A stretch of 64,000 nt of DNA from Arthrospira sp. PCC 9108 (GTDB lineage: Bacteria > Cyanobacteriota > Cyanobacteriia > Cyanobacteriales > Microcoleaceae), in contig CP066886.1 in assembly GCA_016745315.1 (NCBI GenBank), forward strand, positions 5,828,501 through 5,892,500. Direction: 5' to 3'. The notes below the pieces were generated by a model. The model was not told the DNA's origin. It did not search any database and worked only from the letters and a program-made list of their open reading frames with translations. How positions within the stretch are numbered: the stretch's first letter is position 1; each line of letters begins with the position of its first letter. The position numbers and the translations under genes were made by a program. Shown in pieces: positions 9,102 to 19,535 of this stretch.

Positions 9102-9725
9102 TTACAGCAAATAAAGGAGGATAAACAGAATAATCCAGATGACATCTACAAAGTGCCAATATAGTTCTGCGGCTTCGGGGCCAAAGTGGGATTCTTTGGT
9201 ATAGTGTCCATCTTTGGCGGAACGTAGCAACACGCCACAAATGAGGATAACCCCGAAGGTGACGTGCAAACCATGAAAAGCAGTTAATACATAAAAGCAA
9301 CTGGCGTAAAGGTTAGTTGTTAGCCCAAACTCTAGGCTACTGTATTCATAAACCTGACCGGCCAAAAAGATAGCGCCCATGATAGCAGTGGCGGCGAACC
9401 AGACCCGTAAACCGGCTTGGTCACCGTTTTTAATGGCTTTGTTGCCGCGATTCATGACAAAGCTACTAGAAATCAGGATGATGGTATTAATTCCGGGTAA
9501 CAGTAGTTCCCGTTCAATGCCTTCGGGGGGCCACTGTTCGGACATGGCGCGATAAATTAAATAAGCGGAAAACATCCCTAAAAAGATCATGCTTTCTGCG
9601 ACTAGGAAAACGACGACCCCTAGAATACGATGATCTGGGTGTTCTTCATGGTGTCGGGAAGAGGCGATCGCCTCTGTAGCTAAGTTGGTGGTAGTTTGGG
9701 ACTGGTCAACTGATGTAAATTGCAT
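9102..9725 (-). CDS. ctaE: Cytochrome c oxidase subunit III
   Basis: 207 aa with five transmembrane segments typical of cyanobacterial CtaE. Family landmarks are ESMIFLGMFSAYLIYR, AFHGLHVTFG and the C-terminal ELYWHFVDVIWIILF. It acts in the membrane-bound aa3-type terminal oxidase. It is the last gene of ctaC-ctaD-ctaE on the minus strand, 84 bp after ctaD. Confidence 0.95.
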   Translation of the reverse strand: MQFTSVDQSQTTTNLATEAIASSRHHEEHPDHRILGVVVFLVAESMIFLGMFSAYLIYRAMSEQWPPEGIERELLLPGINTIILISSSFVMNRGNKAIKNGDQAGLRVWFAATAIMGAIFLAGQVYEYSSLEFGLTTNLYASCFYVLTAFHGLHVTFGVILICGVLLRSAKDGHYTKESHFGPEAAELYWHFVDVIWIILFILLYLL

Positions 9726-9809
9726 GAAATTCTAATCCAAGTTGTGTAATACAAACTGCTAATCACGGCCGAACTTGAGAGGAAGTCCGACCGTTTCAAT
9801 TAGGGATTT

Positions 9810-11567
9810 CTAGGGATGATTGTCAGAATCAGAATCCTGGATATCTCCTAGTAATGATGAAGACTGCGCCTCGGAAACCCTAATCCCGGTTTCTTTATTG
9901 CGGGGGGGTACACTACTAGCCATTTCTTTGAGACGCGCACGAATTGACAAGGTTTTCTTCATACCATAGTCGTAGGGTCCAGTTCTCAATACTGGGGTGG
10001 TGTGGAAATTCTCAATGGGTGGAGGAGAAGAGGTCATCCATTCGAGGGTTAAAGCCTCCCAGGGGTTGCCGGGTGCTTTGGGACCTTTTAGCCAACTCCA
10101 AACGGCATTGATGATAAAGGGAAAAGTGGAAACTGCCAGAATGTAAGTACCAATGGTACAAACCACATTGAGTTCTGTAAATCGGGGGTCATACATGGCG
10201 ACCCGACGGGGCATTCCTTGCAGTCCCAAAATGTGCATGGGCATAAAGGTCATGTTAGCGCCAATTAAGGTCAGCACAAAGTGAACAATACCCCAATTTT
10301 CATTCATCATGCGCCCGGTCATTTTGGGGAACCAGTGGTAAATTCCGGCAAAAATACCAAATACTGCGCCGCCAAATAAGACATAGTGAAAGTGGGCAAC
10401 GATAAAGTAGGTGTCGTGGACGTGGATATCAAAGGGTACGGAAGCGACCATGATTCCTGTTACGCCACCAATTACAAAGGTGGCAATAAAACCCATGGCG
10501 AATAGCATGGCGCTATTGAGGCGGAGTTTACCTCCCCAAATGGTGGCGAGCCAACCAAAGACTTTAATTCCGGTGGGAACAGCGATGATCATGGTGGTGA
10601 TCATAAAGAACATCCGCAGCCAACCGGGGGTCCCGCTGGTGAACATATGGTGCGCCCAGACAATTAAGCCGAGGAAACTAATGGCGAGACTAGAATAGGC
10701 GATCGCCTGATAACCAAAAATGGGCTTACGCGCATGAACGGGGAGAATATCGGAGATCAGCCCAAAAAAGGGCAGAATCATGATGTAAACGGCCGGGTGT
10801 GAGTAAAACCAAAATAAGTGCTGGTAAACCACAGGGTCGCCGCCGCCGCTGGGGTTAAAGAAATTGGTTCCCGCCAAGAGGTCAAAGGAGAGCAAAATCA
10901 AGGCGGCGGCGAGGACGGGGGTGGAGAGTAAAATTAGGGCGGAAGCTGCTATCATTGCCCAACACATAAGGGGCATATCATTTAGCCCCATGGTGGGTAT
11001 ACGCATTTTAAAGATGGTGACGGAGAAGTTGACGGCTCCTAAAATTGATGAGGTTCCCAATAGCAAAATGCTGAGAATCCAAATTTCTTCGCCGACTTTA
11101 CCTGTCACTAAACTGAGGGGAGGATAGGAAGTCCAACCCGCTTGGGGCGCTTCGATGAGGAAACTGGCTAATAATAGCAGTCCGCCGGGGGGAATTAGCC
11201 AAAAGGCGACGGCGTTCAGTTTCGGAAAAGCCATATCCCTGGCTCCAATCATCAGGGGAATTAGATAATTGGCAAATCCTGCGCCGGCTGGGACGATCCA
11301 CAGGAAGATCATGATCGTTCCGTGGACGGTGAACAGGCTGTTATACATTTCGGGATCGACAAGATCCGGGTCGGGGGTGGCTAGTTCGGTGCGGACGATA
11401 CCAGCCATAAACCCGCCAATTAGATAAAAGATAAAGGAAGTGACCAGATATTGAATCCCGATCACTTTATGGTCGGTGCTGAAGCCAAAAAAGTCCAGAG
11501 GGCGACGTTCTCCCTCTTGGTTACTCATGGCTGAGTCGCCTGTGATGTTTATTTGTGCTTGAGCCAT
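9810..11567 (-). CDS. ctaD: Cytochrome c oxidase subunit I
   Basis: 585 aa and 12 hydrophobic segments. The heme-copper centre is intact: the CuB and Tyr helix HLFWFYSHPAVYIMILP, the HH pair in WAHHMF, and the heme a/a3 ligands in HDTYFIVAHFHYVLFGG. It reduces oxygen using electrons from cytochrome c or plastocyanin and pumps protons. The C-terminus is short and hydrophilic. Confidence 0.96.
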   Translation of the reverse strand: MAQAQINITGDSAMSNQEGERRPLDFFGFSTDHKVIGIQYLVTSFIFYLIGGFMAGIVRTELATPDPDLVDPEMYNSLFTVHGTIMIFLWIVPAGAGFANYLIPLMIGARDMAFPKLNAVAFWLIPPGGLLLLASFLIEAPQAGWTSYPPLSLVTGKVGEEIWILSILLLGTSSILGAVNFSVTIFKMRIPTMGLNDMPLMCWAMIAASALILLSTPVLAAALILLSFDLLAGTNFFNPSGGGDPVVYQHLFWFYSHPAVYIMILPFFGLISDILPVHARKPIFGYQAIAYSSLAISFLGLIVWAHHMFTSGTPGWLRMFFMITTMIIAVPTGIKVFGWLATIWGGKLRLNSAMLFAMGFIATFVIGGVTGIMVASVPFDIHVHDTYFIVAHFHYVLFGGAVFGIFAGIYHWFPKMTGRMMNENWGIVHFVLTLIGANMTFMPMHILGLQGMPRRVAMYDPRFTELNVVCTIGTYILAVSTFPFIINAVWSWLKGPKAPGNPWEALTLEWMTSSPPPIENFHTTPVLRTGPYDYGMKKTLSIRARLKEMASSVPPRNKETGIRVSEAQSSSLLGDIQDSDSDNHP

Positions 11568-11634
11568 ATATGAAAAAGTGAAAGGGTTAACCGGAGTTTT
11601 GGCTATGTGTTCAGAAAATTATGAGATTTGGGCA

Positions 11635-12645
11635 CTAAAGCCCGACCTGATGATGGTGATGTGGTAACTTGGCGATCGCCTGATGCTGATCAATCCCCAT
11701 TTGTGCCACATAGGGGGCGAGAAATTCACCCTCGGACATATCCCTGGGATTAGTGGCTAGGGTTGGTTGTTGGTCTGGGTTGTTAGCAAAGCTATTTTCT
11801 GCTACCCAGGCTTCAAATTCTTCGGGGGTATGAACTACCATTGCTGTCCGCATAGCTCCGTGATAACCGCCACAGAGTTCGGCACAGACTACATTATAAG
11901 TTCCGACTCGGTTGGGTTTAAACCTAAGTTCGGTAGTGCGTCCGGGGATAGCGTCTTGTTTAAGGCGGAGTTCAGGAACCCATAGGGCGTGAATCACATC
12001 CTGAGCGCTGATGTTTAATTGCACTTCCTGATCAACAGCTACATGAAGTTCCCCAGAAATTACCCCTTTATTTTGATAGTTAAAGATCCAGGCATATTGA
12101 AGACCATTAACATCAATAGTTATATCGGCAGGTGAGCCTACTTCTTCGGGAGATGCACCAATCCCGAGGGAGATTTGCTGACCCCGTGGGGTGAGATCTT
12201 CTGTATCTGTATCAGATAAGGAAGCGGCGATCGCCGATCCCGACATCTTAGCGTGATCCGCCATAGAGTGGGAACCCGATGCCATAGGGTCTAATCCCCC
12301 CATTTGGTTATATATGTCGAAACTATAAATTCCGATCCCCAAAACGATAACTGCTGGAATTGCCGTCCACACAATTTCTAGGGGAATATTGCCATGAATG
12401 GGGGGGCCGTCGGTATTGTCGCCGGTACGGCGACGGAACCGAATTAAGGAGACAACTAAAGCCCCCTCAACTAATAGCACCAAACCAAAGGCAATGGTCA
12501 TCATTAAATCAAAAAGTTGATCGACCTCTGCGGCTTCGGGAGAAGCTGCTACAGGTAATAAGTCATGGTTGTGACCATACCAGAGGCTAATCAGAGTAAT
12601 GGCAATCCCGACTAACAAAGTCCAGATTGAGCTAGGAATGTTCAC
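11635..12645 (-). CDS. ctaC: Cytochrome c oxidase subunit II
   Basis: 336 aa. Two transmembrane helices are followed by a periplasmic cupredoxin domain with the CuA ligands in VVCAELCGGYHGAM and the HALWVPELRLKQDAIPG stretch. A Ser/Asp-rich insert sits between the second helix and the cupredoxin domain. First gene of the oxidase operon, divergent from ctaA. Confidence 0.95.
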   Translation of the reverse strand: MNIPSSIWTLLVGIAITLISLWYGHNHDLLPVAASPEAAEVDQLFDLMMTIAFGLVLLVEGALVVSLIRFRRRTGDNTDGPPIHGNIPLEIVWTAIPAVIVLGIGIYSFDIYNQMGGLDPMASGSHSMADHAKMSGSAIAASLSDTDTEDLTPRGQQISLGIGASPEEVGSPADITIDVNGLQYAWIFNYQNKGVISGELHVAVDQEVQLNISAQDVIHALWVPELRLKQDAIPGRTTELRFKPNRVGTYNVVCAELCGGYHGAMRTAMVVHTPEEFEAWVAENSFANNPDQQPTLATNPRDMSEGEFLAPYVAQMGIDQHQAIAKLPHHHHQVGL

Positions 12646-12792
12646 GAAAACCCCCTGCTGTAAAAGTTATATCGCCATCCTATCTTACCGCAATTGACCA
12701 AACTGCACAGATGACCCAGGGCGGCGGAGAGTGAAAGTTGCACAGTTGGGGCAGATAAGTCAAAATTATGCCATTGACTAGGTGTGAGACTC
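12646..12792. promoter_or_regulatory. Divergent ctaC / ctaA intergenic region
   Basis: 147 bp between two outward-reading operons of the same pathway, so both promoters must lie here or nearby. I do not see a clear -10/-35 pair or operator. Confidence 0.4.
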
Positions 12793-13728
12793 ATGACCAA
12801 TACTGTCTATCAGACTGACCAAATCTCAACCCAACAACTTCCTCAAGAAAAAATTCGCCGCCTGGTGTGGAAGCTATGTATCGCTACTTGGCTACTGATG
12901 GCTGTTGGTAGTGCTACTAGGGTGATGAATGCCGGATTGGCTTGCCCGGATTGGCCTTTGTGTTATGGTCAACTGGTTCCTACGGCTCAGATGAATTTGC
13001 AAGTTTTCTTAGAATGGTTTCACCGATTCGATGCCGGCTTAATTGGTTTGGGTACGACCTACTTGGTGGGTTTATCCTGGTGGCATCGACAACATCTTCC
13101 GGGGTGGATGCCTTGGGCTTCTACTTTGGCTCTGTTTATGGTGGTGTTTCAGGGGATTCTCGGTGGTTTGACTGTGACTGAACTATTGCGGTTTGATATC
13201 GTTACGGCTCATCTGGGAACTGCGTTATTATTTTTCTCGACCCTAATGGCGATCGCTTTTACTCTTATGCCTTATCAAGCAACTGGTAATGCTGGATATT
13301 TGCCCTGGGTGAGTCTGGCTGCTGCTATCGGTGTATATCTCCAAAGTCTGTTAGGTGGCTTGGTCGCTTCTCAGTGGGCTTTGCATCAGTGTTTTGGTGC
13401 TTCTCAACTGTGCGCGGTGATGAATAGTCATATCCTGGGAGTAGTCCCGCCTACTTTGATCACCCTTGGGGTGGTGACTTTAGCTAGGCGTACTTCTGCC
13501 CTCAATCCCATGATACGACGATTGGCTTATAGCGCCGGTCTTTGTGTCATTGCACAAATTTTGTTAGGTGTGGCAACCTTTAAGCTACATTTACAGGTTG
13601 AACCTCTGACGATCGCCCATCAGGGCATGGGAGCTATACTATTAGGCATTTTAGTCGCTCTCACTGTTTTGGGATGCCGCGATCGCCAACTGTCTCCCCA
13701 GGAAAATCGCCGATTTTTGGGGATGTAA
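12793..13728 (+). CDS. ctaA: Heme A synthase
   Basis: Start placed at ATG 12793, preceded 8 nt upstream by AGGTG; an in-frame GTG at 12784 is an alternative. About 311 aa with eight hydrophobic segments and the COX15/CtaA landmarks RVMNAGLACPDWPLCYG near the N-terminus, HRFDAG, VTAHLGTAL and the late IAHQGMGA. It converts heme O to heme A for the oxidase encoded divergently. Confidence 0.93.
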   Translation: MTNTVYQTDQISTQQLPQEKIRRLVWKLCIATWLLMAVGSATRVMNAGLACPDWPLCYGQLVPTAQMNLQVFLEWFHRFDAGLIGLGTTYLVGLSWWHRQHLPGWMPWASTLALFMVVFQGILGGLTVTELLRFDIVTAHLGTALLFFSTLMAIAFTLMPYQATGNAGYLPWVSLAAAIGVYLQSLLGGLVASQWALHQCFGASQLCAVMNSHILGVVPPTLITLGVVTLARRTSALNPMIRRLAYSAGLCVIAQILLGVATFKLHLQVEPLTIAHQGMGAILLGILVALTVLGCRDRQLSPQENRRFLGM

Positions 13729-13813
13729 CTCGATTTAATTGACCAAGGACATTGGCCATTATCCCGGAAATATCGGCTCGGTGTTCTGATTAACTACTCA
13801 TAACCAATTATCC

Positions 13814-14788
13814 ATGCAAGAGATTATTCAGACTAACTCATCTCGACACCACCATAACCCGCTACAAGTGCTGAAAAGCTACTATCAACTTACTAAACCT
13901 CGAATTATTTTGTTATTGCTGATCACAACGGCGGCGGGAATGTGGTTGGCTGCAGAAGGGGAAGTTGATCCTCTGCTGCTGTTGGTGACTATGGTGGGGG
14001 GAACCTTAGCTTCTGGGGCTGCTAATACCATTAACTGTCTTTACGATAGTGATATTGACTATATTATGGAACGCACCCGCTGGCGGCCTATTCCTTCGGG
14101 ACGGGTAAAGCCTCGCGATGCCATGATTTTTGCGATCGCCTTAGCTATTGCTTCTTTTACCCTCCTAACTGTGTTTGCTAACCTCCTGGCTGCTTTATTG
14201 GCTATGTCCGGTATTGTCTTCTATGTGGCAATTTACACCCACTGGCTGAAGCGCCACAGTACCCAAAATATTGTCATTGGCGGCGCAGCCGGGGCTATCC
14301 CTCCCCTGGTAGGATGGGCAGCAGTAACCGGCGATTTGAGTTGGGCCGCGGTGTTGCTGTTTGTGATTATCTTTTTATGGACCCCTCCCCATTTTTGGGC
14401 TCTGGCTATTATGATCCGCGATGAATATCAGGATGTGGGTGTCCCTATGCTTCCAGTTATTGAAGGAGATGAACTCACAGCCCAACAAATTTGGGTTTAT
14501 AGTCTGATTTTGATTCCTACCAGTCTGTTATTGGTTTATCCACTCCATACCAGTGGCTGGGTTTATGGGGCGATCGCTTTAGTATTGGGGGCTATTTTTC
14601 TCCAGAAGGCTTGGGAATTACTCCAAACTCCCCACAACCGTGATGTGGCGCGATCGCTATTCAAGTATTCGATTCTGTATCTGATGCTACTCTGTGCAGG
14701 TATGGTCGTTGATAGTCTCCCCGCTACCCATGACATGACTATGGCTGTCGCGCAAACTTGGCAAACTTGGGTCGGAGTTAATAGTTGA
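13814..14788 (+). CDS. ctaB: Protoheme IX farnesyltransferase (heme O synthase)
   Basis: 324 aa UbiA-type prenyltransferase with multiple transmembrane helices. The Asp-rich substrate motif NCLYDSDIDYIMERT and the second motif region around RDEYQDVGVPMLP are present. It farnesylates heme b to heme O, the substrate of CtaA just upstream. Co-directional with ctaA, 85 bp apart. Confidence 0.94.
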   Translation: MQEIIQTNSSRHHHNPLQVLKSYYQLTKPRIILLLLITTAAGMWLAAEGEVDPLLLLVTMVGGTLASGAANTINCLYDSDIDYIMERTRWRPIPSGRVKPRDAMIFAIALAIASFTLLTVFANLLAALLAMSGIVFYVAIYTHWLKRHSTQNIVIGGAAGAIPPLVGWAAVTGDLSWAAVLLFVIIFLWTPPHFWALAIMIRDEYQDVGVPMLPVIEGDELTAQQIWVYSLILIPTSLLLVYPLHTSGWVYGAIALVLGAIFLQKAWELLQTPHNRDVARSLFKYSILYLMLLCAGMVVDSLPATHDMTMAVAQTWQTWVGVNS

Positions 14789-14822
14789 CAGTTGACCGTT
14801 GAGCGTTGACAATTAATTCATT

Positions 14823-14859
14823 CCCCTATTCCCACCATGACCGGGGGTAGGGGTTTTTT
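14823..14859 (+). terminator. Rho-independent terminator after ctaB
   Basis: An 11-bp stem CCCCTATTCCC / GGGGGTAGGGG (two G.U pairs) is followed by six T. It ends only 6 nt before the next start codon, so that mRNA would have an extremely short leader or read through. Confidence 0.85.
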
Positions 14860-14865
14860 CCTAAT

Positions 14866-15960
14866 ATGAAAGAAATTGATCAAGTCGTCGCCGCCTTGGA
14901 GAGTCAAGACTATCGAGGGGCGGCGAAATTACTTAAAAAATTACAAAAGGAATCGCCCCCAAATCCTTGGGTGCAGTTTTATGTCGGACGCTGGTATGAG
15001 GCGACCGATAAATTAGCGTCCGCTGAAAAGGTTTATCGAAAATTACTCAAAACTACCACCAATCCTAAAGTTATAGACCAGGCGCGTCAGGGGGTCAAGC
15101 GCTTAGAAACTATTGAACAACAACGCCGCCAAAATGCGATCGCAGATGCTAAGGCTAATCCCCGCAATTGTGAACCGGGAGTATTGATATTAGAACCCAT
15201 TCCCTCAGAATATAAGCCAGAAGCCGCTAAGATTCTAGCACGGATTCTTAAAACTGATGCCTATAGCGCTCGGATGCAGTTACAAAGTAGGGGATGGCGA
15301 CTTTATAAGACCGGAGAAATGGGAGAGTTGGCGGTCTATGGTCAAGAAATGCGATCGGCTAATATTCCCGTGTTTTGGGTGTCTTTAACTGACCTGGAAA
15401 AATTGCACGTCTTTCGGGTCTGTTATGTGCAATCTCTTCAGCCACAATTGGGCGTGGTTTGTTTGGATGAAAGCGATCGCCTGGGAATGTTAAATTTGAA
15501 TTGGTCCGAAGTTAGCCAGCGAGTCGAAGGTTTATTACCTTTATTTGCCGAAACTATGGATTATGATCCTCGCCGCAGTAGAGGCGATCGCTTTCGCCAC
15601 AAAGAAGTTACCCAGGACTATGCAAAAATCTATGATCTGCATTTACCTGGTCGTAATTCCATCATCAGGTTTTGTGATGTCACTTATGATTTTAATCAGG
15701 CTATTAAGTTAGAAAAAGTTGATCATCAACAAACCGCACGTCTTCAGTGGAATAGTTTATTAGATAGGTTAAATCAAAACCTGAAAAATATACCAGTCTC
15801 CTCAGAATTTACCCCTTTTGCTGAAACCGTCTTAGATTATACACAACTCCTCAGCCGGATTAAATCTTATATTGATTTAGATCGCAAGTCCGAGACCCCC
15901 TGGGACTCAGCCTTTCAGCTTTACAGTGGCTTGGTTTTTCTTAAATTGTCTCAACATTAG
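14866..15960 (+). CDS. TPR-like conserved cyanobacterial protein
   Basis: 364 aa, no signal peptide. The N-terminal ~90 residues look like two TPR helices pairs (YRGAAKLLKKLQKE, WVQFYVGRWYEATDKLASAE). The remainder is a mixed alpha/beta region I do not recognise beyond conserved hypothetical proteins of cyanobacteria. Its 3' end overlaps the convergent diguanylate-cyclase gene by 20 bp. Confidence 0.6.
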   Translation: MKEIDQVVAALESQDYRGAAKLLKKLQKESPPNPWVQFYVGRWYEATDKLASAEKVYRKLLKTTTNPKVIDQARQGVKRLETIEQQRRQNAIADAKANPRNCEPGVLILEPIPSEYKPEAAKILARILKTDAYSARMQLQSRGWRLYKTGEMGELAVYGQEMRSANIPVFWVSLTDLEKLHVFRVCYVQSLQPQLGVVCLDESDRLGMLNLNWSEVSQRVEGLLPLFAETMDYDPRRSRGDRFRHKEVTQDYAKIYDLHLPGRNSIIRFCDVTYDFNQAIKLEKVDHQQTARLQWNSLLDRLNQNLKNIPVSSEFTPFAETVLDYTQLLSRIKSYIDLDRKSETPWDSAFQLYSGLVFLKLSQH

Positions 15961-17899
15961 CAATGACGCAATTACGGCCTTTACTTTTGGCTTCATAAAG
16001 CGCTGCATCAGCTAGTTTAATTAATGATTCTGGACTGCGAGCATTACTCGGCACTTCACAAGCCACCCCCAAAGAAAGAGTTACATAGTCGGAAACCTCC
16101 GATTTTTTATGTTCAATTTCTAGGGCTCTCATTTGATGTTGAATTCTATCAGCTACTTGTAGTGCGCCCTTAATCCCAGTATTGGGCAATACTATCACAA
16201 ATTCTTCACCACCATAGCGACTAGCAAGATCCGTAGAACGTTGGGCACAATTTTCTAAGATTTTCGCAATCTGTTTGAGGCATTCATCCCCCACCTGGTG
16301 GCCGTAGGTGTCGTTATAGGCTTTAAAAAAGTCTACATCACACATAATCACAGATATCGGTTCAGGTTCCCTTAATAATCTTTGCCATTCCCGTTTTAAG
16401 TGAATATCAAACTGTCGCCGATTCGCTACTCCAGTTAGTCCGTCTAGGCTGGCTAGGCGTTCTAATTCTTGATTTACTGTTTGGAGTTTCGCGTGTAATT
16501 CTCCCTGTTGAATGGCTACAGCAATCGGAGTAGCCAGAGACCGCAACGCTTCGATTTCTTCTGGTTGCCAACCTCGGGTATTATCGCACTGATGGATTAC
16601 CAGTAAACCCCATAAACAATGGGGATATTCAGTTCGCCCTGATGGCAAATCTGGGTGGCGATGAATAATCGGTAAAATCAGCTTAGACTTAACTTGTAAA
16701 TCTTCTAATTTATCGCGTAAATTAACGGGAATATTAGCTTTATCAACATTAGACATCGACCAAATTTTGATATAATTAGCAGCACCCATATCCGTGATAA
16801 CTTCCGATAAACCAGAGTAGTTAATTGCCGTCCCTAACAAAGGTTGCCAAGGGGGAGATACTGACTCCATAACTACCCGATAATTGCCATCATTTTCCAA
16901 ACGATAAATTAAGGCGCGATCGCTAACTAGAAATTCCCGGATTTGATTAACAGTACATTCTAAAACTTGTTCTAAATCTAGACATTCATGAATGCTTTGG
17001 ACAATTGCTCTTAACATTCTTTCCCGTTCCGCATGACTCCATAATTCTTGTTCTGCTTCCTGACGTTCCGTGATATCTGTGGAAACTACCAATAAATATG
17101 GGGTTTGACCATCGTTACCAATTAAGGGTATTTTATTAGTCTGAAACCAACGAACTACTCCATTTTTTAATCTCACCGGTTCCGCAGCAATTAGTCGCGG
17201 TTTACCTGAAGTCATAATTTCGCGATCGCTTGCCAAAATATAATCATTTTGATACTGCTTATGATTCAAGTCTGCATGGGTTTTTCCCATCATATTATCT
17301 ACAGTAGTTCCATATAAATTCGCCATGGCACGATTAGCTAAAGTCAACCTTCCGTCCCAATCTTTAATAAAAATTATATTGGGGTTAGCATCAATTACCA
17401 TCCTTAATAAGGCTCGTTGTTTTTCTAAAGCTAATTTAGCTATTTCCGATTTATGACTTTCCCAAGTTAAGCCTAAATCCTGTTCTTTAATTTGGTGTTG
17501 CTGTCGCTGTAGAGTAATTTGATATTCTATGCGTTTGAGCATTTCTTGTTCATGGAAAGGTTGGGTTATATAATCCGCAGCACCTACATCAAAAACCGTA
17601 TGCTTATTCAACAAATCACCCCTACTTTCCATGATAATAACTGGTATTTTTTGAAATTTTGATTTCGATTTCAGCCAATTACATAACTCATAGCTATCTC
17701 CATCGTGTAATTTGCTATCTAACAAAATTAAATTTAATGGCCATGATTGAATTGCATGATAAGCTAGTTTTAATCCCATTACTAGATTAACTTCATATCC
17801 ATGATTTTGTAAGATATTTTGTGGTAAACTATGATCATCATTTACCACATCTCCTGCAATCCATAAAATTTTCCCTCGGTCTTCCATTAACTCATTCAT
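15941..17899 (-). CDS. Response regulator-PAS-GAF-GGDEF diguanylate cyclase
   Basis: 652 aa. Domain order: receiver (LILLDSKLHDGD with the phospho-acceptor Asp, residues ~10-130), PAS with PAC (~175-285), GAF (~295-460) and C-terminal GGDEF with intact active site (RYGGEEFVIVLP, ~490-650). It should make c-di-GMP under control of phosphorylation and of ligands or light sensed by PAS/GAF. A bilin-binding Cys in the GAF domain is not obvious. Confidence 0.88.
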   Translation of the reverse strand: MNELMEDRGKILWIAGDVVNDDHSLPQNILQNHGYEVNLVMGLKLAYHAIQSWPLNLILLDSKLHDGDSYELCNWLKSKSKFQKIPVIIMESRGDLLNKHTVFDVGAADYITQPFHEQEMLKRIEYQITLQRQQHQIKEQDLGLTWESHKSEIAKLALEKQRALLRMVIDANPNIIFIKDWDGRLTLANRAMANLYGTTVDNMMGKTHADLNHKQYQNDYILASDREIMTSGKPRLIAAEPVRLKNGVVRWFQTNKIPLIGNDGQTPYLLVVSTDITERQEAEQELWSHAERERMLRAIVQSIHECLDLEQVLECTVNQIREFLVSDRALIYRLENDGNYRVVMESVSPPWQPLLGTAINYSGLSEVITDMGAANYIKIWSMSNVDKANIPVNLRDKLEDLQVKSKLILPIIHRHPDLPSGRTEYPHCLWGLLVIHQCDNTRGWQPEEIEALRSLATPIAVAIQQGELHAKLQTVNQELERLASLDGLTGVANRRQFDIHLKREWQRLLREPEPISVIMCDVDFFKAYNDTYGHQVGDECLKQIAKILENCAQRSTDLASRYGGEEFVIVLPNTGIKGALQVADRIQHQMRALEIEHKKSEVSDYVTLSLGVACEVPSNARSPESLIKLADAALYEAKSKGRNCVIANVETI

Positions 17900-18398
17900 A
17901 AGTCACCCTGCTCAAAATCTACGAATTACCTAAAAATCCAGATTTTGAGTATCGCGGAAAAACTTAAATGGCGATGTCCATAAACCTAGATTTTTATCGG
18001 ATTGTTGGCATTTTACTCAACACCTTGCGCCTTTCATAAATTTGACAATCCATAACATATATAGTATTCCCAAAATCCATAGCATTATTACAGTTTAACG
18101 CCAAAGCACTTTACAGATACATACATAAGTATGGCCGAGGGGACTGCCATATACAAATTTTCTTCAACAAAGCTGCCGACTCCGCCAACTTTGGGCAAAT
18201 TATTTGTGGCGCTATTAGGTATTAAGCCATTTTGACTAGCCTAAAATTTTAAAAAAACCTAATTTCTTAATAAAGACTTTAGATTGTTTTTGGGCTATAA
18301 AACCTAAGTTCTCTAATATGTCGATTCTGGCACAGGCTAGGTTTTCCTGTCAATAGGGTAGTTGCAATAACCCAATTTTCTTAACAAAATTAAACTAT
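17900..18398. other. Intergenic region without a recognisable gene
   Basis: AT-rich 499 bp between two minus-strand signalling genes. I see no ORF, RNA gene or strong terminator. It probably holds the promoter of the diguanylate cyclase. Confidence 0.5.
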
Positions 18399-19535
18399 TT
18401 ATTTAAATTTGGGAAAAGTAAAGTAAAATTGTGTTCCTAGTCCGGGGTTAGACTCTAACCAAATTTTGCCCCCATAGCTTTCAATGATTTTTTTGCAGAT
18501 AGATAAGCCTATACCTGTACCCGGATACTTTTTGAAAGTATGTAGACGGGTAAAGATTTTAAAGATATTCTCAAACTCTTGGGAGTCAATACCAATACCA
18601 TTATCAGCACAGCAAAATATCCAGTTAGTGTCTGTTTCTTGACAGGAGATATTGATTAATGGTGCCAAATCATCAGAACGATATTTAATGGCATTACTAA
18701 TGAGATTTTGAAACACCTCAGTCAAATGAATATTATTAGCTTTAATTTGGGGCAAATTATTATATTTAATCTGGGCGTTATTTTTTTCTATTTCTAATCT
18801 TAAATCCACAAGTATCTGCGCTAAAACTTGGTTACAATCAATTAATTCTAAAGCTGGAGAATGTGTATCACAGCCACAGTAAATTAATAAATCTTGAATC
18901 ATCCTTTGCATCCGAATTGACGCATTAATAATATGATTAACATATTCTCTCGGTTTTTCTTTCAATTGATCAGAACATTCTATCTGGAGTAACTGAGCAA
19001 AAGCCTTTAAGCTAGTCAGCGGTTGCTGTAGGTCATGGGAGACCACAGAAGCAAATTGTTCAAGTTCCTGATTAGATCTGAGTAGTTGTTGATTTAGTTG
19101 TTCTAGGCGTGCATTTTGTTCCGCTAGTTGTCGCTTCTGGCGAACAATAGTAAGTTGGTTCTCAACCCTCGCCAAAATTTCCAGTAATTCAAAAGGCTTA
19201 GAAATATAATCAACCCCTCCCACATTAAAGCCTTTAACTTTTTCGGATACATCTTTAAGCGCACTTAAAAAAATGATAGGAATATCCTTAGTTTCTGATT
19301 TTTCTTTGAGGATTTTGCAAACATCATAGCCGTTTAAATTAGGCATCATGATATCAAGTAAAATCAGATCTGGCGGTTCAAATAAAGCTACATTTATGGC
19401 TTGTTTACCATTAATCACCCGCCGGACATCGTAGCCATTCTCGGTTAACATGGTAAATAAAAACTGTAAATTTTCGGGTTTATCATCGACAATTAAAATA
19501 TCTCCTTTGTTTTTATTAACTGCTAAATTATCCAT
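18399..19535 (-). CDS. Response regulator-histidine kinase hybrid
   Basis: 378 aa. An N-terminal receiver (ILIVDDKPENLQ, LILLDIMMPNLNG, residues ~10-130) precedes a short coiled coil, a HisKA domain with phospho-acceptor His (VVSHDLQQPLTSL) and a HATPase domain (NLISNAIKY, ADNGIGID, GTGIGLSI). Its ATG overlaps the stop of the upstream 1338-aa kinase by 8 bp, so the two are translationally coupled and probably partners in one phosphorelay. Confidence 0.9.
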   Translation of the reverse strand: MDNLAVNKNKGDILIVDDKPENLQFLFTMLTENGYDVRRVINGKQAINVALFEPPDLILLDIMMPNLNGYDVCKILKEKSETKDIPIIFLSALKDVSEKVKGFNVGGVDYISKPFELLEILARVENQLTIVRQKRQLAEQNARLEQLNQQLLRSNQELEQFASVVSHDLQQPLTSLKAFAQLLQIECSDQLKEKPREYVNHIINASIRMQRMIQDLLIYCGCDTHSPALELIDCNQVLAQILVDLRLEIEKNNAQIKYNNLPQIKANNIHLTEVFQNLISNAIKYRSDDLAPLINISCQETDTNWIFCCADNGIGIDSQEFENIFKIFTRLHTFKKYPGTGIGLSICKKIIESYGGKIWLESNPGLGTQFYFTFPKFK

